Part shown: piece after piece, positions 6,081 to 12,948 of the stretch | Position numbering within the stretch: position 1 is the first letter of the stretch | How the letters are laid out: every line of letters starts with the position of its first letter | Source of the DNA: a virus | Reading direction: 5' to 3' (one strand) | DNA: 43,089 nt | Virus record (IMG/VR): IMGVR_UViG_3300033144_002967 | Span: 1 to 43,089 of that record | Translations under genes and position numbers: made by a program | Notes under the pieces: model-generated | Told to the model about the DNA's origin: nothing | What the model saw: only the letters and a program-made list of their open reading frames with translations | Database searches by the model: none

Positions 6081-6292
6081 GGTTCATAATCTCCGGCCCG
6101 TGGTTGCCGGCGTACCGGCGCGGCTATGTGATCGAACACGCTCACCCCGCCGGCTGGCTTTTCCGCCTGGTCGTGGTCGGCCAGTTTAAGGGCCAGGTCG
6201 TCTCGGTTCCGGCGACGCCGATTAATCGCGCCCTGGTTTGGTTTTTCGATATTCATTTCGACCAGGCCGACCAGCTCGGGCTCGTGCCGTGA
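6077..6292 (+). CDS. Unknown 71-aa protein
   Basis: Starts at GTG 6077, overlapping the upstream TGA, and ends overlapping the next start (GTGA at 6289-6292). Aromatic and beta-rich (WLPAYRRGYVIEHAHPAGWLFRLVVVGQF). No motif recognised. Overlap on both sides supports it as a real gene of the early string. Confidence 0.7.
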   Translation: MRFIISGPWLPAYRRGYVIEHAHPAGWLFRLVVVGQFKGQVVSVPATPINRALVWFFDIHFDQADQLGLVP

Positions 6293-6516
6293 GCGTCGGC
6301 CGCTGGCTTTGTAATAAGTGCGGGCGCCGGTTCAGGGAGCCGGACTATTCGCTCGTCGATTACAGGCTCCAGGCCGACGAAATGATCTCGGACGACGATC
6401 CGACCCTCCCGCCTGGCCAGGTTATTAAATACCAGTGTCCGACGTGCGGCTCCGGCGACCTGGTCGGCTCTGCGAATCCTGACCCGTTCACTCCGAAAAA
6501 GGTAAAACGAAAATGA
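6289..6516 (+). CDS. Small zinc-ribbon protein
   Basis: 75 aa from GTG 6289 (four-base overlap with the upstream stop). CNKC at residues 8-11 and CPTC at 50-53 form a classic two-knuckle zinc ribbon; the tail is basic (TPKKVKRK). Such minimal ribbons bind nucleic acid or RNA polymerase in many systems. The specific role is unknown. The stop overlaps the ATG of the next, also cysteine-bearing, gene. Confidence 0.78.
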   Translation: MSVGRWLCNKCGRRFREPDYSLVDYRLQADEMISDDDPTLPPGQVIKYQCPTCGSGDLVGSANPDPFTPKKVKRK

Positions 6517-6785
6517 GCCGTGTCCACGTTTACAGCGCCCCGATCCAGCCGCTCGTCCAATACTCGGACAATAATGTCGAAGGGCCGCCGATCATGTTCG
6601 AGACGCCTTATCGCAAGGTTTACACGTGCGGCCGCTGTGGCCGCCGGCGCCAGGCTCGAAACCTGTCGATCCAGATCTATTACGACGCCACGTATATTTT
6701 TTGCCGGACGACGGTCTGGCGTCGGGCCTCCCGATTCCCGTTTGAATATGGTCATTTTTGCCCGCCGCCGCCGGCGATAAAATGA
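6513..6785 (+). CDS. Cysteine-containing small protein, possible zinc ribbon
   Basis: 90 aa from ATG 6513. CGRC at 39-42 supplies one knuckle; single cysteines at about 64 and 82 (FCRTT and HFCPPPP) could complete a site. Basic and aromatic, with a proline-rich end. It is translationally coupled to the preceding zinc-ribbon gene. Function is unknown. Confidence 0.72.
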   Translation: MSRVHVYSAPIQPLVQYSDNNVEGPPIMFETPYRKVYTCGRCGRRRQARNLSIQIYYDATYIFCRTTVWRRASRFPFEYGHFCPPPPAIK

Positions 6786-7135
6786 CAAACCGACGCGGCG
6801 AGTTTGGCTGTCCCGAGTACCTCGAGAAATACCGGAAAAAACTTTTCGGCCAGCTCGGCGACAGCTCGAACGGTTGCCTCGATATTCGGCCTCGAGGGAT
6901 GCACGTTATTTTTTCCAGCGGCGGCGGTTGGGAACATATCAGCGCAAAGCGCCGGAACCGGACGCCGAGTTATGCCGACCTGGATCGATTAAAGCGAGAA
7001 TTCTGGCCTCCCGACGCCGTCGTTATGCAGCTCCACGTCTCCGCCTCGGATCACATAAACGACCACGATCACGTCCTCCATTTATGGCGCCCGATCGATG
7101 GCGAGATCCCGCTCCCGCCGCTAATATTTGTCTAA
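6782..7135 (+). CDS. DUF7694-like protein
   Basis: 117 aa from ATG 6782, overlapping the upstream TGA. The pattern GGWEHISAK, WPPDAVVMQLHVSASDHINDH, LHLWRP and PLPPLIFV matches a family of uncharacterised phage and prophage proteins that I recall as DUF7694. The many conserved His and Trp residues suggest a metal or nucleotide site, but no activity is established. It closes the early string before the promoter at 7145-7173. Confidence 0.75.
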   Translation: MTNRRGEFGCPEYLEKYRKKLFGQLGDSSNGCLDIRPRGMHVIFSSGGGWEHISAKRRNRTPSYADLDRLKREFWPPDAVVMQLHVSASDHINDHDHVLHLWRPIDGEIPLPPLIFV

Positions 7136-7144
7136 ATAATCGCG

Positions 7145-7173
7145 TCGACTTTCGTCGCGCCAGGCGCTACAAT
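7145..7173 (+). promoter_or_regulatory. Probable sigma70-type promoter for the recombination genes
   Basis: TCGACT (7145-7150, four of six consensus) and TACAAT (7168-7173, five of six) with a 17-base spacer. It lies in the only sizeable gap of this block and would yield a leader of about 20 bases with GCAGGAG before the ATG at 7200. Confidence 0.5.
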
Positions 7174-7199
7174 TAACGCTCACTTTGCAGGAGTACACC

Positions 7200-8198
7200 A
7201 TGACCGAAACCAAACGGGGCGAGCTCGTCTCCCTGGATCAAGCCCTCGAGCAAAAACAAATCATCGAAACGCGCAACGCTTACGACCTCGAGCCGGCCGA
7301 TTTTCGAGCCGGCATTAATCGACGATTCTCGAACCGTAAAACCTTTATTACTAAGATAAATAAACAGCTCGTCGCCGGTAAAGATTTCGGCGAGATCGTC
7401 GTCCAGGGCCGCAAGTGTCCGACGCTATTCAAACCAGGCGCCGAGAAAATCGCCGGCCTCCTCGGCGTCCGCTCCAGGTGGCCGACGATCGACGAGCAAA
7501 TCGATCGAGTCCAGGCCGGCGCCAAGTGCGTTATTTTGAAATGCCAGCTCCTCGACCTCGAGGATCGGATCGTCTCCGAGGGCGTCGGCGCCAGGCTCCT
7601 CGACCAGGATCAGGGCGACTTAAACAAGGCTTTCAAAATGGCCAAAAAGTCGAGCCTGATCGACGCCGTCCTGAATTGTGGCGGGCTCTCCGAGCTCTAC
7701 TCTCAGGACTTGGAGGATATGCCGCCCGAGACTCTCCAGGACGAGGCCAGCGCCACGTACTCGAGGAGCCCGAGCGATTGGGGAGGCGATACGAACGCCG
7801 GCTCGGGGACGTCTCTGGCGACTCATTGCCCGCTCGGCAAACACAAGGGCGAGCCGTGGGACAAGGTTCCCGATTCTTATTGTTCGTGGATCGTTCACAA
7901 TATCCTCGACAATAAGCCGCTGAATGAACGAGCTCAAAAAGAATTAAACGACCGCTCTCTCGAGAGCCAGGAGTCGAGCGACCGCCGAAAGGACGAGGCC
8001 GCGCCCGAGCACACGGCCGGCGACGGGATTAAATTACCGTCCCAAACGCGCCAGGAACGTCTCGATATGTTTGCGAAAGCGATCGCGAACGCTCGAACAC
8101 TTGACGAGATCGGAATTATTAAGGAGGATATGCCCGAGGATCTCCGGCCGGTTTTTCGCGCTTACCTGGCGAAACGATCGGTCGATCTCCGAGGTTAA
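7200..8198 (+). CDS. Probable Rad52-like single-strand annealing protein with C-terminal DUF3820-like domain
   Basis: 332 aa from ATG 7200, which follows CAGGAG. Residues 40-170 carry the pattern GKDFGEIVVQGRKCPTLFKP, GAEKIAGLLG (about 78-87) and NKAFKMAKKSSLIDAVLNCGG (about 141-161). This recurs in phage proteins thought to be Rad52-type annealing proteins; my assignment rests on motif memory. Residues 210-245 (CPLGKHKGEPWDKVPDSYCSWIV) match the DUF3820 module also found at the end of exonuclease X-like proteins. Role: annealing single strands during phage recombination or replication. It is followed by an accessory coiled-coil gene. Confidence 0.65.
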   Translation: MTETKRGELVSLDQALEQKQIIETRNAYDLEPADFRAGINRRFSNRKTFITKINKQLVAGKDFGEIVVQGRKCPTLFKPGAEKIAGLLGVRSRWPTIDEQIDRVQAGAKCVILKCQLLDLEDRIVSEGVGARLLDQDQGDLNKAFKMAKKSSLIDAVLNCGGLSELYSQDLEDMPPETLQDEASATYSRSPSDWGGDTNAGSGTSLATHCPLGKHKGEPWDKVPDSYCSWIVHNILDNKPLNERAQKELNDRSLESQESSDRRKDEAAPEHTAGDGIKLPSQTRQERLDMFAKAIANARTLDEIGIIKEDMPEDLRPVFRAYLAKRSVDLRG

Positions 8199-8211
8199 TT
8201 TTTCAATCCGA

Positions 8212-8224
8212 GGGCGTGAGGCCC
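8212..8224 (+). promoter_or_regulatory. GTGAG-loop hairpin 3
   Basis: Loop GTGAG (8216-8220) with a four-pair stem GGGC/GCCC, immediately followed by AGGAG (8225-8229) and the ATG at 8236. The stem abuts the ribosome site directly. Confidence 0.6.
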
Positions 8225-8235
8225 AGGAGTTACAA

Positions 8236-8952
8236 ATGGACGCAGCAAACACAAAAGATTTAGCAATGGCCGAGCTCCGGCCGATGGTGACGACCGTCGC
8301 CGCCTACACGACGACCCTGGAGGCGGTCGACATTGTCGACGACGAAAGTCACGCCACGGTCGGCGACCTGGTCAAATATTTACGCCAGGCAAAATACAAG
8401 CTCGAGGACAAACGGAAAAGCCTGGTCGATCCGCTGAATAAAGTCGTCAAAGATATCAACGCGCTATTCAAACCGACGCGGGATTCGATCGAGGCGTTAA
8501 TGCACAAGGCCAGCGCGAAAATGAACCAGTACGCCAGCGCCCAGGAGGCCATTAAACAGGCCGAGGCCCAGGTGATCCGAGAGGAGGCCGCCAGGGAGGA
8601 GGCCGAGGCCCGCGATCTGGCCGAGCGACTGACGGCCGCCGCCGGCGAGGACGCGGCACCGACGGCCGCCGCCGTGATCGAGGTCGCCGAGAAAAACGTC
8701 GCGAAAGCCGAGGAAAAGCCGAAACTGACACTCGCCCGAGGCGAGACGTCGACGACCTCGACGCGTCAAAACTGGACGGCTCACGTCGTCGATCTGAAAC
8801 TCCTCGCGCTCGCTGTCGGCGAGGGCCGGCTCCCGATCGATTGCATCCAGGCCAGTCAGGCGGCATTGAATAAAGTCAGCCGCGAGACTAAAGAAAATCG
8901 AGAGGTCGATGGCGTTAAATTTTTCGCCGAGACTAAGGCGGTCGTCCGATGA
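8236..8952 (+). CDS. Coiled-coil phage recombination accessory protein
   Basis: 238 aa from ATG 8236 with AGGAG six bases upstream; the frame stays open upstream inside the previous gene but without a ribosome site. Residues 45-150 are long charged helices (QAKYKLEDKRKSLVDPLNKV, then EAQVIREEAAREEAEARDLA). The C-terminal 60 residues (NWTAHVVDLKLLALAVGEGR, then GVKFFAET) match a module common in phage proteins encoded beside annealing proteins or nucleases. No catalytic residues are seen, so it may be a scaffold or end-protection factor. Confidence 0.75.
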   Translation: MDAANTKDLAMAELRPMVTTVAAYTTTLEAVDIVDDESHATVGDLVKYLRQAKYKLEDKRKSLVDPLNKVVKDINALFKPTRDSIEALMHKASAKMNQYASAQEAIKQAEAQVIREEAAREEAEARDLAERLTAAAGEDAAPTAAAVIEVAEKNVAKAEEKPKLTLARGETSTTSTRQNWTAHVVDLKLLALAVGEGRLPIDCIQASQAALNKVSRETKENREVDGVKFFAETKAVVR

Positions 8953-9308
8953 AAGTCCGACTCGATACGCGACCATTTCCGCCGCCCGTTCTGGCCGACT
9001 ATTCGGCGAGCATTGTTAAAAACGAGCTGAAAATCGTCGACTGTGATCTCGGGAATATGTCGGTCACGAATGACCTGGAGGCCGTGCTCCTCGAGGTTTT
9101 CCGGAACCTCGTCCCTAATGAGGTCGATTTTCCAGACCTTAAAATCCGCTATCGCGACAGTTCGGGGATATGGGACTGGATACTGATCGATCGCGATCTG
9201 ACGGCCGACTATGACGTCTACACGGCCGAGGTCGTGAGCGGCGCCCTCGATCCTGATCCGCTTCCCGATCCCGTTTTCCAGCCCTTGCCGGCGGAGTTCG
9301 ACCAATGA
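8949..9308 (+). CDS. Unknown 119-aa protein
   Basis: Starts at an ATG overlapping the upstream TGA (ATGA) and ends overlapping the next ATG. Acidic, with a proline/aspartate-rich end (DPDPLPDPVFQPLP). The middle (NDLEAVLLEVFRNLVPNEVD) is amphipathic. No family recognised; the operon position suggests a DNA-processing partner only by association. Confidence 0.72.
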   Translation: MKVRLDTRPFPPPVLADYSASIVKNELKIVDCDLGNMSVTNDLEAVLLEVFRNLVPNEVDFPDLKIRYRDSSGIWDWILIDRDLTADYDVYTAEVVSGALDPDPLPDPVFQPLPAEFDQ

Positions 9309-9607
9309 GCAAACCAAAGGCCAGCGCCGAGGACGGTAAACAGCTCTGGAGGCTCCTCGAGGACGGCCGATTTCATAAGGCGAAAGATATCGACATGGGC
9401 TCGCGAATGATCCGCTCGATTTGCTCCGCCTATCCGGACAAATTTATCTCGACTCAAAAAGGATATAAGCGATTCCCGTCGGCGACCGACGACGAGATCT
9501 CGAACGCGATCGCGGATCTAAAATCGCGCTGTGGACATTTGACGCGGCGCTATATGGCTATGGAAAAAGGTCTCCGCGAACGGCACCAGCCAGGGCTCGA
9601 GCTTTAG
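9305..9607 (+). CDS. Small helix-turn-helix / winged-helix protein
   Basis: 100 aa. Residues 12-60 (LWRLLEDGRFHKAKDIDMGS, then RMIRSICSAYPDKFISTQKGYKRF) fit a winged helix: helix, a turn with a recognition helix beginning at SRMIRSI, then a basic wing. The C-terminal helix (GHLTRRYMAMEKGLRERHQ) is typical of small phage DNA-binding proteins that often sit near replication genes. It is coupled to the upstream gene by a four-base overlap. Confidence 0.7.
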   Translation: MSKPKASAEDGKQLWRLLEDGRFHKAKDIDMGSRMIRSICSAYPDKFISTQKGYKRFPSATDDEISNAIADLKSRCGHLTRRYMAMEKGLRERHQPGLEL

Positions 9608-9610
9608 GAA

Positions 9611-9943
9611 ATGGACGACGTCGCTTTCAATTGGTTTTGGCAGCCGCCAGTCGACGGCCAGCCTGGTTTAATCATGTTACGCGACGAGCATCCTGGCCCC
9701 GACTCTCCCGAGATCAGGTTTATAATCGAGGCCCTGGTCGACGTGCTCGCTCATATCGAGGCCAGGATCGCAAAGGACTTGCAGCTTTTCCAGTTCCGGA
9801 TTTATGTCCGCGACGTTTACACTCGCTGGATCGAGATCGTCGTGGCGCCGGCTCGCCGGAATTATCGAATCCGGACGCCCCGAGTCAGCCAGGCCCATTT
9901 ATCCGAGCTATGGGATTCACGACGCGACGCGACGCTCCAATGA
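9611..9943 (+). CDS. Unknown 110-aa protein
   Basis: Begins at an ATG three bases after the preceding stop. Tryptophan-rich N-terminus (FNWFWQPPVDGQPG), a helical acidic middle and a basic C-terminus. No motif recognised. Its TGA overlaps the ATG of the following membrane protein. Confidence 0.72.
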   Translation: MDDVAFNWFWQPPVDGQPGLIMLRDEHPGPDSPEIRFIIEALVDVLAHIEARIAKDLQLFQFRIYVRDVYTRWIEIVVAPARRNYRIRTPRVSQAHLSELWDSRRDATLQ

Positions 9944-10197
9944 GTACGTGGCAAATAATCGCGATATTTGCCGGCGGCGTCGGTTGCGGCCTCGCGCTCG
10001 GATGGGCCGGCGGCCACGCGCTCGGCTTTTATTTTGGCCAGCGTGTCGAGCGGAGACGGATCTCGAAACTCCTGGCCGGCCAGACCGCGCTCGAGGTCGT
10101 CACTCAGCTAATGGAAACAGGAAAAATCGAACCAGCCGAAAGGAAAAAGTCCACGCTTAAACAGGCGTGGCCACCGAGGGACGAGACCAGGCATTAA
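9940..10197 (+). CDS. Small single-span membrane protein
   Basis: 85 aa from ATG 9940 (ATGA overlap). The N-terminus is one glycine-rich transmembrane helix (residues about 5-30, IIAIFAGGVGCGLALGWAGG), followed by a basic RVERRR stop-transfer and a polar helical tail. The glycine zipper-like spacing suggests helix packing. It is the last gene before the hairpins at 10216-10300. Confidence 0.72.
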   Translation: MSTWQIIAIFAGGVGCGLALGWAGGHALGFYFGQRVERRRISKLLAGQTALEVVTQLMETGKIEPAERKKSTLKQAWPPRDETRH

Positions 10198-10215
10198 AGT
10201 ATGCTCTTAAATGTT

Positions 10216-10241
10216 CAGATCGGGCGTGGTTTCCCGATCTG
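10216..10241 (+). terminator. Perfect hairpin preceding the main terminator
   Basis: Nine-pair stem CAGATCGGG/CCCGATCTG with an eight-base loop and no T tract directly after it. It may stall polymerase or protect the 3' end ahead of the terminator 20 bases on. Confidence 0.6.
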
Positions 10242-10260
10242 GTGCCTAGTCTCAAACCAG

Positions 10261-10300
10261 GGCGCTCGAGCTCCAAGTGACTCGAGCGCCTTTTCTTTTT
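10261..10300 (+). terminator. Strong rho-independent terminator
   Basis: Ten-pair stem GGCGCTCGAG/CTCGAGCGCC with a ten-base loop, followed by TTTTCTTTTT. It ends the early/middle block and separates it from the lysis cassette. Confidence 0.93.
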
Positions 10301-10329
10301 GCGGGAAAGGTTTAAAATGCCGGCTATTC

Positions 10330-10346
10330 CGAGTCGTGAGGATTCG
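10330..10346 (+). promoter_or_regulatory. GTGAG-loop hairpin 4
   Basis: Loop GTGAG (10336-10340) with six pairs CGAGTC/GATTCG (one G-T). It lies between the terminator and the endolysin ribosome site (AGGAG 10361-10365), so it would be in the 5' part of a lysis transcript. Confidence 0.65.
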
Positions 10347-10371
10347 AGTCTCTAACGACCAGGAGCTCACA

Positions 10372-10854
10372 ATGGCGGACTTTCATCAATACGGCGCGGC
10401 CAGCCTGGCCAAGCTCGATTCGTGTCACCCTGACCTCGAGAGAGTGTTTAAACGCGCTCTCCGAATGACTCCGGACGCGATCGACATAACTATCGTTTGG
10501 GGATTCAGAAACAAGGCCGAGCAAAACTCGATCGATCCTCGATTTACAAATGCCCGCTGGCCTATGTCCTACCATAACGCGACCAATCATTTCGAGGAGC
10601 CGCTCTCGGACGCTGTCGACTTTGCGCCTTATATCACGCTCCGGAGCGGGAAAAAGGGAATCCCCTGGTCGGATAATAATCTGTTTTGTTTGCTCGCGGG
10701 GATCATCCTGGCGGCCGCCTCGATCGAGAATGTCGGGATTACCTGGGGCGGGGACTTTGATCGGGACGGCTCGACCGAGGATCAGACTCTCGCGGATCTC
10801 GGACACGTTCAACGCACAAACGCGGATCGACGTCCGAGGACTATCGCAGCATGA
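10372..10854 (+). CDS. Endolysin, M15-family peptidase (L-Ala-D-Glu or VanY type)
   Basis: 160 aa from ATG 10372 with AGGAG six bases upstream. The chain follows M15 zinc carboxypeptidase/endopeptidase order: VWGFRNKAEQN (42-52), SYHN with His68, DAVDFAPY with Asp83, then WGGDFD and DLGHVQ with Asp142 and His145. His68, Asp83 and His145 would hold zinc. Family members cut peptide crosslinks in peptidoglycan (phage T5 Lys is the model). No signal peptide is present, so it needs a holin. The holin candidate and spanins follow. Confidence 0.88.
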   Translation: MADFHQYGAASLAKLDSCHPDLERVFKRALRMTPDAIDITIVWGFRNKAEQNSIDPRFTNARWPMSYHNATNHFEEPLSDAVDFAPYITLRSGKKGIPWSDNNLFCLLAGIILAAASIENVGITWGGDFDRDGSTEDQTLADLGHVQRTNADRRPRTIAA

Positions 10855-11300
10855 CAGCGCAAAAATTCACCGAACAATCCGCCGGCCGTCAGTGGTCGAC
10901 CATTATCGGAATAATCGCGGTCGTGTTTGGCGGATTCGGCGCCGCCGTTTGGTCGGCTGGTGATGCCGTTATCGATTTAAAATACGCGACCGACGCGGAC
11001 GTGAAGGCCGTCCAGGAGACCGTCGTCCAACAATTCCAGGCGATCCAGCGAACCGTCCAGGCGAACACGGCAACGGTTCAAGCGACCTCGAGCTCGGTCG
11101 ACGGCCTGACTCTGGTCGTCCTGGATCTCCGAATCCGCGACCTCGAGGACGACCTGATCGATCTCGAGTCGGAGAAGCTAAACGCCGGCGCTAATTGGAC
11201 AGCTCGAAACGAGCGAACGATGCGCGATCGCGACAAGTCCCTCGACGATCTCAAAGTCCAGCGCGATCGATTATTTACTCGAATCCTCGAGGCGAACTAA
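10851..11300 (+). CDS. Membrane-anchored coiled-coil protein in the lysis cassette
   Basis: 149 aa, ATG overlapping the endolysin TGA. One transmembrane helix at about 17-36 (STIIGIIAVVFGGFGAAVWS), then a long coiled coil (about 45-145) including an acidic segment (DLRIRDLEDDLIDLESEKL). It could be an antiholin or holin partner, or a structural membrane protein; the sequence does not decide. Its TAA overlaps the ATG of the two-span protein. Confidence 0.75.
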   Translation: MTAQKFTEQSAGRQWSTIIGIIAVVFGGFGAAVWSAGDAVIDLKYATDADVKAVQETVVQQFQAIQRTVQANTATVQATSSSVDGLTLVVLDLRIRDLEDDLIDLESEKLNAGANWTARNERTMRDRDKSLDDLKVQRDRLFTRILEAN

Positions 11301-11575
11301 TGAACGGCGAGGCCGATCCCTGGATCGTTTGGGCCGGCCGAGCGGACGCCTGGCGACTGATCCCTCGAGTCCTGATCCTGACCTATTACGTGTTTTCGAT
11401 TTGGGCCTGGTGGTTCGTCGTGTCGTGGTTTATGGCTTACGATTTCGCCAGCCTCGAGTCCGAGGTCGTCGCTCTGGCCGTGGTCGGATTCCCCGCGATT
11501 ATTCTCGGCGTGATAACGACCGTCCTCGGCTCGCTGACGAATAACTATTTCAGAACCGGCAAAGCCCCGACGTGA
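11300..11575 (+). CDS. Candidate holin (two membrane spans)
   Basis: 91 aa from ATG 11300 (TAATG junction). Hydrophobic helices lie at about 23-46 (VLILTYYVFSIWAWWFVVSW) and 56-80 (VVALAVVGFPAIILGVITTV), with short polar ends. Size, topology and position between endolysin and spanins fit a two-span holin that permeabilises the inner membrane at lysis time. Direct family assignment is not certain. Confidence 0.75.
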   Translation: MNGEADPWIVWAGRADAWRLIPRVLILTYYVFSIWAWWFVVSWFMAYDFASLESEVVALAVVGFPAIILGVITTVLGSLTNNYFRTGKAPT

Positions 11576-11934
11576 ATTTTCAAGTCCTGATAATCGCCGC
11601 CCTAATGATCGCCGCCGGCGGCTGGATTGTTAAGGGCCAGATCGACGCCCGAGTCGTCGCCGAGATCTCCGCCACGGCCGAGCGGACACGGGCCGACCTA
11701 TCAGAGAAACAAGTCGAGCGCCTCGAGGCCGCGCTCGTCTCCGATCGCGAGCGCCAGGCGCTACTCCTCCAGGAGCTCGACGAGGCCCGCGCAAACGAGA
11801 GCGCGTCGACGGCCGTCCTCCAGGATCGCAAACGCCTCGAGAGATTAACCAGTGCGAAACCTGGTCTCCTCGAGTTAAAGGCCAGAAAGGCCACGACGGC
11901 GGTATGGAAAACGATCGAGGACGAGTCTCAGTGA
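11572..11934 (+). CDS. Rz: i-spanin (Rz-like)
   Basis: 120 aa from GTG 11572 (GTGA overlap). An N-terminal transmembrane anchor (FQVLIIAALMIAAGGWIV) is followed by a periplasmic coiled coil (about 25-90) rich in Glu, Arg and Ala, the usual Rz plan. With the outer-membrane lipoprotein that follows, it would span the periplasm and fuse the two membranes in the final lysis step. This implies a Gram-negative host. Confidence 0.82.
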   Translation: MNFQVLIIAALMIAAGGWIVKGQIDARVVAEISATAERTRADLSEKQVERLEAALVSDRERQALLLQELDEARANESASTAVLQDRKRLERLTSAKPGLLELKARKATTAVWKTIEDESQ

Positions 11935-12266
11935 TCCGCGTCGCCTTGTTCGTAACGCTCCTCGTGTCTGGTTGCTCGCTCTTTTCACCGAAACCGCCGG
12001 ACGTCGTGATCCGCGAGAATCCTGTCCCCGTGGTTTGCTCCTCGATCGATCAGTCGCCCGACGCCCTCGAGCTCCAGGACACTCCGCCGACGCTGGTAAT
12101 GGACGAGACCGAAACCTGGGGATACTGGTTTCCGTCCGAGCTATATGCCGCGCTCGCCGAAAACCTCCAGGCCATGCGTCGGTATATGAAACAGCTCCGA
12201 GGGATTAATTCGAGCCTGGTCGATTGTATCGAGTCCCATAACGACGGGATCGCGCCGCCGGCGTAA
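11931..12266 (+). CDS. Rz1: o-spanin (Rz1-like lipoprotein)
   Basis: 111 aa from GTG 11931, which overlaps the Rz stop; an upstream in-frame ATG at 11904 would spoil the signal sequence. The start MIRVALFVTLLVSGCSLF is a lipoprotein signal with lipobox VSGC, lipidated Cys at 15. The mature N-terminus is proline-rich (SPKPPDVVIRENPVPVV), as in Rz1. It is longer than classical Rz1 and is arranged after, not embedded in, Rz. The stop lies two bases before the 25-bp palindrome. Confidence 0.82.
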   Translation: MIRVALFVTLLVSGCSLFSPKPPDVVIRENPVPVVCSSIDQSPDALELQDTPPTLVMDETETWGYWFPSELYAALAENLQAMRRYMKQLRGINSSLVDCIESHNDGIAPPA

Positions 12267-12268
12267 TC

Positions 12269-12293
12269 TGTTTGTATGTCGGACATACAAACA
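12269..12293. promoter_or_regulatory. Perfect 25-bp palindrome, possible operator
   Basis: Arms TGTTTGTATGTC and GACATACAAACA pair perfectly around a single central G. It lies two bases after the Rz1 stop and upstream of the small membrane gene at 12355. No T tract follows, so a terminator is less likely than a dimeric-regulator site. A weak -10-like TATACA lies at 12310-12315, which would place the palindrome over the -35 area. Confidence 0.65.
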
Positions 12294-12354
12294 AACTTAA
12301 AGTAATTTCTATACAGTCGCCGGCCGGCGTGTGATCTGGTACGATCGCGGCGCC

Positions 12355-12540
12355 ATGTTTGAATTTATAGCCGAGCACTGGATTTTATTCACGATCGCAA
12401 TTGTCGCCGGCGTCAATACGTCGTTTGTATTGGGCCGTATGAACGCGGCGAGACGTGACGAACAGGCGGAGCAATGGCGGGCCGAGGAGCTCGAGCGAAT
12501 CGAGGAAATTAATAATCAGATAGGAGGGCGTGATGCCTGA
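12355..12540 (+). CDS. Small membrane protein
   Basis: 61 aa from ATG 12355; an in-frame GTG at 12331 would add eight residues. One transmembrane helix at about 8-26 (WILFTIAIVAGVNTSFVLGR), then a charged helix (EQAEQWRAEELERIEEI). First gene after the palindrome. Its end overlaps the next start. Function is unknown. Confidence 0.68.
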   Translation: MFEFIAEHWILFTIAIVAGVNTSFVLGRMNAARRDEQAEQWRAEELERIEEINNQIGGRDA

Positions 12541-12775
12541 CGAATTAGAAACCGAGGAAATCCCACAAACCGAAATCCCGAAATTACGAGTCCAGCGAGT
12601 CGGTAAAAAATTTCGGATCGTTTACGAGGCCAGCCGCAACGTCGCGAAATTCAACTCGGGCGAGCCGTGCGACCTGGGCGGATTCGACGACACGATCGAG
12701 GCATATCGACAATTAACGAAAGTCGTCGGCGACAGTAAACAGGCCGATCCCGAGCTGGAGGAGGTCGGCGCGTGA
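12533..12775 (+). CDS. Unknown acidic protein
   Basis: 80 aa from ATG 12533, five bases after AGGAGG; a GTG at 12530 is too close to that site. Glu/Pro-rich start (DELETEEIPQTEIPKL), a beta-like middle (KFRIVYEASRN) and an acidic end. No family recognised. It overlaps the preceding gene by eight bases. Confidence 0.7.
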   Translation: MPDELETEEIPQTEIPKLRVQRVGKKFRIVYEASRNVAKFNSGEPCDLGGFDDTIEAYRQLTKVVGDSKQADPELEEVGA

Positions 12776-12790
12776 ATCAACCGGACGACC

Positions 12791-12805
12791 CTGGCGTGAG
12801 GCCAG
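12791..12805 (+). promoter_or_regulatory. GTGAG-loop hairpin 5
   Basis: Loop GTGAG (12796-12800) with a perfect five-pair stem CTGGC/GCCAG, about 30 bases before the ATG at 12835. The stem resembles that of hairpin 2 while its surroundings differ. Confidence 0.65.
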
Positions 12806-12834
12806 CCATTAAACCCAAACCCAGGAGCTCGAGA

Positions 12835-12948
12835 ATGTGGATATATTCGATCGTTTTAATCGCCGGCATTGTTATCGGCTGGAATCTCCCGCAACCGGAA
12901 ATCGCGAAAAAGGCCCAGGCGTATCTATTGGAAAAAATTGGCTTTTAA
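12835..12948 (+). CDS. 37-residue membrane peptide
   Basis: ATG 12835 follows AGGAG by seven bases. The product begins MWIYSIVLIAGIVIGWN, one transmembrane helix, and ends in a short amphipathic basic tail. An in-frame GTG at 12772 could extend it to 58 aa. It lies completely inside the out-of-frame N-terminal extension of the histidine-rich gene. Hairpin 5 is in its leader, as hairpin 2 is for the membrane peptide at 5405. Function is unknown. Confidence 0.55.
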   Translation: MWIYSIVLIAGIVIGWNLPQPEIAKKAQAYLLEKIGF

